64,000 nt of DNA from an uncultured Erythrobacter sp. (GTDB lineage Bacteria; Pseudomonadota; Alphaproteobacteria; Sphingomonadales; Sphingomonadaceae), in assembly GCA_913055155.1 (NCBI GenBank), contig CAJXJR010000010.1:80128-144127 (forward strand), written 5' to 3'. Positions within the stretch are counted from its first letter, which is position 1; every line of letters begins with the position of its first letter. Under the pieces are notes generated by a model. That model searched no databases, was not told the origin of the DNA, and saw nothing but the letters and a program-made list of their open reading frames with translations. This document shows positions 59,622 through 64,000 of this stretch, one piece after another. The position numbers and the translations under genes were made by a program.

Positions 59622-60439
59622 GCCCTGCCTCGGTCCCTTGCCATCACTTTCGGTGCACCAACGCCCGAGTGGCCGCGTTCACGCCCCCCATCGACCACGA
59701 GGTCTGCCCCCGTGATGTAGTCGCCAGCCTCGGAGCAGAGATAGATCGCTGCCTTGGCGATATCGTCCGTCTTCCCGAATTGGCCGAGAGGGATCTGGGC
59801 TAGCTGGTGCGATGCCTCGCCCCGGTCCTCGTAAAGGCGTTTCGCGCCCTCGGTATCGCCGATGGCACCGGGTGCGATCGTATTGCAGCGTATGCCATCG
59901 GGGCCCCACTCGCCGGCAAGCGTGCGGACCAGCGACATGATGCCGGCCTTGGCCGCGCCTGCATGCGCACACCCCGGCCAGCCTTCCAGTGCTCGGGTCG
60001 TGGATATGGCGATGAAACGCCCGCCGAACCGGGATGCCTTCAGCGCTTCGTAGGAAGCCCGCGCACAATGAAATGTGCCGTTGAGATCGATATCGATCAC
60101 CACTTTCCACGCATTCGGCGACATCTGCGCGGCTGGGACGATGAAATTGCCTGCGGCATTGGCGATAACGATATCGAGCGATCCGAAGGCATCCAGCGCA
60201 GACCGGACCGCTGCCTCCACTTCTTCGAAGTTGCGGACATCGGCCCGCACGGCAAGCGCTTCTGCCCCCATATCCCGCAATTCGGAAACGGCGCCTTCCA
60301 GCTTGTCCAGGTCGCGGCTCGCCAGCACCAGCCTGCCCCCGGCACCGGCAAAGGCCTTGGCAATGCCAAGGCCGATACCGCTGCCGCCGCCAGTGATGAG
60401 GGCAACCCTGCCCGCAAGCGCGTTTTGTATGAATGTCAT
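59618..60439 (-). CDS. 2,4-dienoyl-CoA reductase-like SDR
   Basis: The 273-aa SDR has TGGGSGIGLG, ANAAGNFIVPA and, in place of the usual tyrosine motif, HAGAAKAG. This matches the tyrosine-less active site of DECR/PECR-type 2,4-dienoyl-CoA reductases. It would reduce conjugated dienoyl-CoA esters met in polyunsaturated or ring-derived chains. ATG 60439 has GGGAGC upstream. It is coupled to the crotonase at 58776. Confidence 0.86.
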   Translation of the reverse strand: MTFIQNALAGRVALITGGGSGIGLGIAKAFAGAGGRLVLASRDLDKLEGAVSELRDMGAEALAVRADVRNFEEVEAAVRSALDAFGSLDIVIANAAGNFIVPAAQMSPNAWKVVIDIDLNGTFHCARASYEALKASRFGGRFIAISTTRALEGWPGCAHAGAAKAGIMSLVRTLAGEWGPDGIRCNTIAPGAIGDTEGAKRLYEDRGEASHQLAQIPLGQFGKTDDIAKAAIYLCSEAGDYITGADLVVDGGRERGHSGVGAPKVMARDRGRA

Positions 60440-60778
60440 TATCAAGAAGCTCCCGCGACAAGGCTTTCCCGGACTTCGCCGGCCAGCGCCCCCTAGTTTC
60501 GGCCAATTGCGAAATTGCCAGCCGACAAGCGCAGCAACAGCTTTCGCTCGCGGACATCAGCCAATGGTCTCGACTTGCGGGTGTAGCCTTGCAGACCCGT
60601 CCTGTTAATGGAAAAGGCATGGAAGCGGTATCACAATTTCTTTTTTGAAGCTAAACGCATGTCAGGGATCGACGGGGTCGATCGCCAGCTCTCCCCCGAA
60701 AGATGGCGCTGACTGTCAGGGAGAACATCGTGAAGCGCGAGGCGATGCCCCAGGAAAGAAGGATGAAGACCTGATACC
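60440..60778. other. Intergenic region between divergent beta-oxidation genes
   Basis: This 339-bp stretch separates the dienoyl-CoA reductase gene (minus) from the enoyl-CoA hydratase gene (plus). A 71-codon open frame is present but has no convincing start or conserved pattern. Apart from a LacI-type operator candidate at 60620 I see nothing else. Confidence 0.5.
60620..60633. promoter_or_regulatory. LacI-type operator candidate (13/14)
   Basis: TGGAAGCGGTATCA differs from TGNAANCGNTTNCA only at position 11, the same position that differs in the site at 13920. It could serve either divergent beta-oxidation unit. Confidence 0.45.
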
Positions 60779-61549
60779 ATGAGCGTAGAACTGACCCGTG
60801 TGGGTGACCTGGCCCTGGTAACCCTGAACCGTCCCGAGGTTCTCAACGCCCTGTCGTTCGACATCCTGCGCCAGATCGGCGCAGCATTTGACGAAGTGGC
60901 TGTGATGGACGGCGTACGGGCATTGATGATCACCGGCGCCGGTGACAAGGCATTCTGCGCCGGTGCCGACATCGCTGAACTGCGCAGCCGTGACCTGGTG
61001 ACAAAAAAGCGCGTCGGGGAATTCGGCCAGTCGGTCTTTGCCAAGCTCGATAGCCTGCCGATCCCATCCATCGCGCTGGTCAACGGCTATGCCTACGGTG
61101 GCGGATGCGAACTGGCGCTTGCCGCTACCTTCCGCCTCGCCAGCCCCAATGCCGTCTTCGGCCAACCGGAAGTCAAACTCGGGCTGGTTCCCGGCTATGG
61201 TGGCACCCAGCGCCTGCCGCGCCTGATCGGCGAGGCACGCGCAATGGAAGCGATCATGACCGGCCGATCGATCAAGGCGGAAGAGGCCGAGCGTATCGGT
61301 CTCGTGAACGCGGTGGTCGAAGGCGACCTTGTCGAAGCCGGGGAGGCTTTCGCGGCCAGGTTCACCCGTTACAGCCTGCCCGTGCTCGGCTTCATCCGTG
61401 AAGCCGTGAGCCGCGCGGGCGATACGACGCTCGAGGAGGGCCTGCGGATCGAGACCGACCTTTCGACGCTGTCCTTCTGTCTTCACGACGCGAAGGAAGG
61501 CATGGCGGCTTTCGCCGAAAAGCGCGCAGCAAGGTTCACCGATGGCTGA
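60779..61549 (+). CDS. Enoyl-CoA hydratase (crotonase) 3
   Basis: The 256-aa protein has the classical hydratase layout: FCAGADIAELRS, NGYAYGGGCELALA, and FGQPEVKLGLVPGYGGTQRLPR with the glutamate and the GGTQRL segment of active EchA enzymes. It hydrates trans-2-enoyl-CoA. ATG 60779 is used. It is followed 147 bp later by the 3-hydroxyacyl-CoA dehydrogenase gene, the next step of beta-oxidation. Confidence 0.92.
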   Translation: MSVELTRVGDLALVTLNRPEVLNALSFDILRQIGAAFDEVAVMDGVRALMITGAGDKAFCAGADIAELRSRDLVTKKRVGEFGQSVFAKLDSLPIPSIALVNGYAYGGGCELALAATFRLASPNAVFGQPEVKLGLVPGYGGTQRLPRLIGEARAMEAIMTGRSIKAEEAERIGLVNAVVEGDLVEAGEAFAARFTRYSLPVLGFIREAVSRAGDTTLEEGLRIETDLSTLSFCLHDAKEGMAAFAEKRAARFTDG

Positions 61550-61696
61550 GGGCAAGGCCGTTTTCACTCTCGCTTCGTCAGGGGAGCAGGGCATAGATCG
61601 TCAAGCATCCGGCGGTGCTCGGACTTGCTGCGCGCGCCCGCCCGCCAGCAGGCAAGCAGTCGTTCACGACCGGCGCCGCAACAAGAGAAGGACGCG

Positions 61697-63142
61697 ATGA
61701 GCGCGCTCGAAACTTGCGTTCCGGTTGCCGTTATCGGCGCAGGAACCATGGGTGCCGGGATTGCCCAACTTGCGGCGCAGGCAGGCCATCCTGTCCTGCT
61801 GTTCGACGCTGCTGGAGGCGCTGCGACCCAGGGGCGAGCGAAGACTGCAAAGGGTCTCGAAAGGTTGGTCGAACGCGGCAAGATGGACCGGGCAGAGGCC
61901 AACGGTATCATGAAGCGGATCACCGTTGCCGAAAAAATCGCCGACATCGCCCCCGCCGGTCTGGTGGTGGAAGCCATCGTCGAAAACCTCGACATCAAGC
62001 GCAAGGTGCTAGGCGAACTGGAAGATATCGTCGCGGCGAATGCCATTCTTGCCAGCAATACCTCTTCCATTTCCATCACATCCATCGCGCGCGACCTGCA
62101 GCGCCCCGAACGGTTTGCGGGCATGCACTTTTTCAATCCGGCCCCGGTCATGAAACTGGTGGAGATCGTATCCGGCGTCGCCACCGATGCCAGCGTGGCC
62201 GAGACGCTGTTCGACACCGGCACGGCCTGGGGCAAGGTCGCGGTGCACGCGAAGAGCACGCCGGGCTTCATCGTCAACCGCGTGGCACGCCCGTTCTATG
62301 CCGAAGCGCTGCGGCTTTACGAAGAGCAGGTGGCCGACCCCGCCACGCTGGATGCGCTGCTGGTAGAGGGGGCAGGCTTTCGCATGGGCCCTTTCAAGCT
62401 GATGGACTTGATCGGGCACGACGTGAATTACGCAGTCACCCGGTCCATTTTCGAGGCGTACTATGCCGATCCTCGCTATCGCCCGTCCCTCTCGCAGCTG
62501 GAACTGGTGAATGCAGGGCGCCTCGGCCGCAAGAGCGGACGCGGCTTCTACGATTACACAGATGGTACTGAAACGCCTTCGCCAGGCACACAGGCAGTCG
62601 ATGCGGCTGCCCGGCCATTCGAGAGCCTGGAGCTGACAGGCGAGAGCGAGATCGACGGCGTGATCGTGGCGCTGACCGACGGACGCACCGCCCGGCAGCG
62701 GGCGAAAGAAACCGGCAAACCCGCGGTACTGGTAGACCTGGTTGCCGAAGACGGCGCCAGGCGGATCGGTTTTACCGCTTCGCCGGATGTATCCCCTGCT
62801 TTTATCGCACGCTTCGTTGCGACCCTCGACGGGAAGGCTCTCGCCGCCACCCGTTTGCCGGATTGGCCCGGCCTCGTGGCCATGCGCACGGTCTGCATGC
62901 TGGCGAACGAGGGCTTCGAGGCAGAGATGCTGGGCGTAGCGAACGCTCAGGCCATCGACGATGCCCTGCGTTTTGGTCTCAACTATCCGCGTGGCCCCAT
63001 TGGCTGGGCGCGGGCGATCGGGCTGCCGCGCGTTCTGGGCGTGATCGAGGCCATCCATGAACTGACTGGCGATCCGCGCTATCGCCCTTCCCTTGCACTG
63101 CGTTTCGCCGCAAGTGAGGTATCCAACATTCCGATGTATTAA
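61697..63142 (+). CDS. 3-hydroxyacyl-CoA dehydrogenase (PaaH-like)
   Basis: The 481-aa NAD-dependent dehydrogenase has IGAGTMGAGIAQ at the N-terminus, SNTSSISIT and FAGMHFFNPAPVMKLVE (catalytic His and Asn region). Two copies of the C-terminal helical domain are visible (RMGPFKLMDLIGHDV and RGPIGWARAIGLPRV), the double arrangement of PaaH/PaaC-type enzymes. ATG 61697 follows GAAGGA. It oxidises 3-hydroxyacyl-CoA to 3-oxoacyl-CoA for the thiolase at 55171. Confidence 0.92.
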   Translation: MSALETCVPVAVIGAGTMGAGIAQLAAQAGHPVLLFDAAGGAATQGRAKTAKGLERLVERGKMDRAEANGIMKRITVAEKIADIAPAGLVVEAIVENLDIKRKVLGELEDIVAANAILASNTSSISITSIARDLQRPERFAGMHFFNPAPVMKLVEIVSGVATDASVAETLFDTGTAWGKVAVHAKSTPGFIVNRVARPFYAEALRLYEEQVADPATLDALLVEGAGFRMGPFKLMDLIGHDVNYAVTRSIFEAYYADPRYRPSLSQLELVNAGRLGRKSGRGFYDYTDGTETPSPGTQAVDAAARPFESLELTGESEIDGVIVALTDGRTARQRAKETGKPAVLVDLVAEDGARRIGFTASPDVSPAFIARFVATLDGKALAATRLPDWPGLVAMRTVCMLANEGFEAEMLGVANAQAIDDALRFGLNYPRGPIGWARAIGLPRVLGVIEAIHELTGDPRYRPSLALRFAASEVSNIPMY

Positions 63143-63155
63143 TTCGTCAATGCGT

Positions 63156-63736
63156 CTTTGCGGAGGCCACACTGGATTGCACAACTGCCTGAACATCACC
63201 AGCCAGCCGATCCGAAACCTGTTGCTGCGGCTGGCCCAGGAATTGGAATTTCCCGGCCTTGCCACGATGGATCTGGTAGAGACAATGGGCCAGTCACTGC
63301 AGATTGAACTTGCCCGCTATATTCTGAACATTCCATCTCACCTCGATTGTTCCCGCGGAGGCCTTACTCGCGGAGCCTATCGCAGGGTTTTCGAACGGAT
63401 TGAGGCTGATGCGTCGCCACCCTCACTGGCTGAGCTGGCCGTACTCGCCGGGTTGAGCGAACGCCACATGACCCGCGCCTTTCGCGAAAGCACTGGTATC
63501 AGTGTTTCCGAGATGATCGATGAAGCGCGCTACAAGCGCGCGGTGAACCTGCTCAAGCGCACGTCCCTCAAGATCGCCCCGTGGCAGAGCAACTTGGCTT
63601 CAGTTCAACTGCGGCATTCTCCCGCGCCTTCCGACGCTGGAGCGGGCAGTCGCCACAGCAATTCCGCACTGCCTTGAAGGATGCCCACGATCCGGACGAA
63701 GATACGGAGGTTCTCCGCGGCTCAGGTTTGCCCTAG
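63156..63736 (+). pseudogene. Decayed AraC-family regulator
   Basis: The frame up to ~63575 encodes the middle linker and first helix-turn-helix of an AraC protein (LAELAVLAGLSERHMTRAF, then SVSEMIDEARYKRAVNLL). The second helix-turn-helix (FSSTAAFSRAFRRWSGQSP) continues in another frame after AAGATCGCC, consistent with loss of one base, and ends at TAG 63734-63736. The N-terminal ligand domain is missing and the frame runs in from the preceding gene. Truncation plus frameshift suggest a remnant. A sequencing error could explain the shift but not the missing N-terminus. Confidence 0.75.
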
Positions 63737-63898
63737 CTTCGGCGAGCCCCTCGCGATCTCGACTGCCCATGCTCTTCGGGTGAGGTGGCTCGTTGCCAAG
63801 GGGACCGGACAGTTCACCCCAGCAAGCTTGCTGAACTTGTTCCGCCAAGCTGACAAGGTGCCCGATCCTCACCGAATTCATCTGCCGAGGCGCGGTTG

Positions 63899-64000
63899 TT
63901 ACGCCAGTTCCTTCAGCAGCGCGTCCAGCGTGGTGCCCAGTTCGCTGGGGCTGGGGGAGACGCGGATGCCGGCGTCTTCCATCGCCGCGATCTTGCTTTC
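63899..64000 (-). CDS. sucD: Succinyl-CoA synthetase alpha subunit, 3' end (partial)
   Basis: Only the last 33 codons and the TAA are inside the window. The peptide has KIAAMEDAGIRVSPSPSELG, which matches the C-terminal helix of alphaproteobacterial SucD. This suggests that the catabolic island ends next to a core TCA-cycle gene. The 162-bp gap to the AraC remnant shows nothing. Confidence is limited by the short visible part. Confidence 0.6.
   Translation of the reverse strand, partial: ESKIAAMEDAGIRVSPSPSELGTTLDALLKELA

Noticed and set aside
1..64000. CRISPR arrays, insertion sequences, tRNA or rRNA genes, prophage
   Set aside because: No direct-repeat arrays, transposase-like proteins, terminal inverted repeats or tRNA-like clover-leaf sequences were noticed on reading. 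A tRNAscan or ISfinder run would be decisive.

Overview
The window is high-GC DNA with dense, translationally coupled operons and no rRNA, tRNA, insertion sequence or CRISPR array. TonB-dependent receptors, many P450s and family III CoA transferases, a BphA/BphC-type ring-cleavage pathway and a sucD-like 3' end at the right edge fit a sphingomonad-type alphaproteobacterium. It reads as a large catabolic island for one or more hydrophobic, probably terpenoid-, steroid- or alkylaromatic-like compounds. The substrate cannot be read from the sequence.

Left third (1-20999). Di-haem cytochrome c peroxidase-like periplasmic proteins (CCP) are each followed, with a 4-bp overlap, by a secreted OmpA-domain protein. 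Three such cassettes lie here (the first cut by the window edge) and a fourth at 32477-34740. Two are preceded by a P450 in the same operon (8149->4635 and 13864->10363). Two TonB receptors, four P450s, two MFS permeases and a LacI-type regulator complete this part. P450s A (6956-8149) and C (14125-15330) lack the usual I-helix acid/threonine pair.

Middle (21043-40794). There are two gene pairs resembling the 2-hydroxyacyl-CoA dehydratase/benzoyl-CoA reductase family (21043-23444 and 30087-32470). They have lost most or all of the expected Fe-S cysteines and have no activase gene nearby. Between them lies an operon of three CaiB/BaiF-type CoA transferases or racemases, a P450 and a feruloyl-CoA-synthetase-like ligase. 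Next come an MFS permease, a two-gene acyl-CoA dehydrogenase, the fourth CCP/OmpA cassette, a sixth P450 and a crotonase.

Right part (40979-63142). A Rieske dioxygenase (alpha and beta), cis-dihydrodiol dehydrogenase and second CoA ligase are followed by a TetR gene and a meta-cleavage operon (C-C hydrolase, extradiol dioxygenase, nitronate-monooxygenase-like flavoprotein, [2Fe-2S] ferredoxin, phytanoyl-CoA-dioxygenase-like protein). Then come a secreted esterase, an IclR regulator, the hydratase/acetaldehyde dehydrogenase/aldolase lower pathway, and a beta-oxidation set (thiolase, reductases, enoyl-CoA hydratases, 3-hydroxyacyl-CoA dehydrogenase). The right edge holds a decayed AraC gene and the end of a sucD-like gene.

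Regulation. Two recurrent palindromes tie the island together. CATACG-N4-CGTATG (eight sites) precedes the receptors, transporters, dehydratase-like genes, the CoA-transferase operon, dioxygenase and esterase. The LacI-type TGNAANCGNTTNCA (seven sites) precedes CCP1, TonB receptor 1, P450s A, B and C, and the 58612 MFS gene, with one site between divergent beta-oxidation genes. TonB receptor 1 has both. Inferred logic: outer-membrane uptake, periplasmic redox chemistry by CCP/OmpA and cytoplasmic P450 hydroxylation, CoA activation, dehydrogenation/dehydration, ring dioxygenation and meta-cleavage, then central metabolism.
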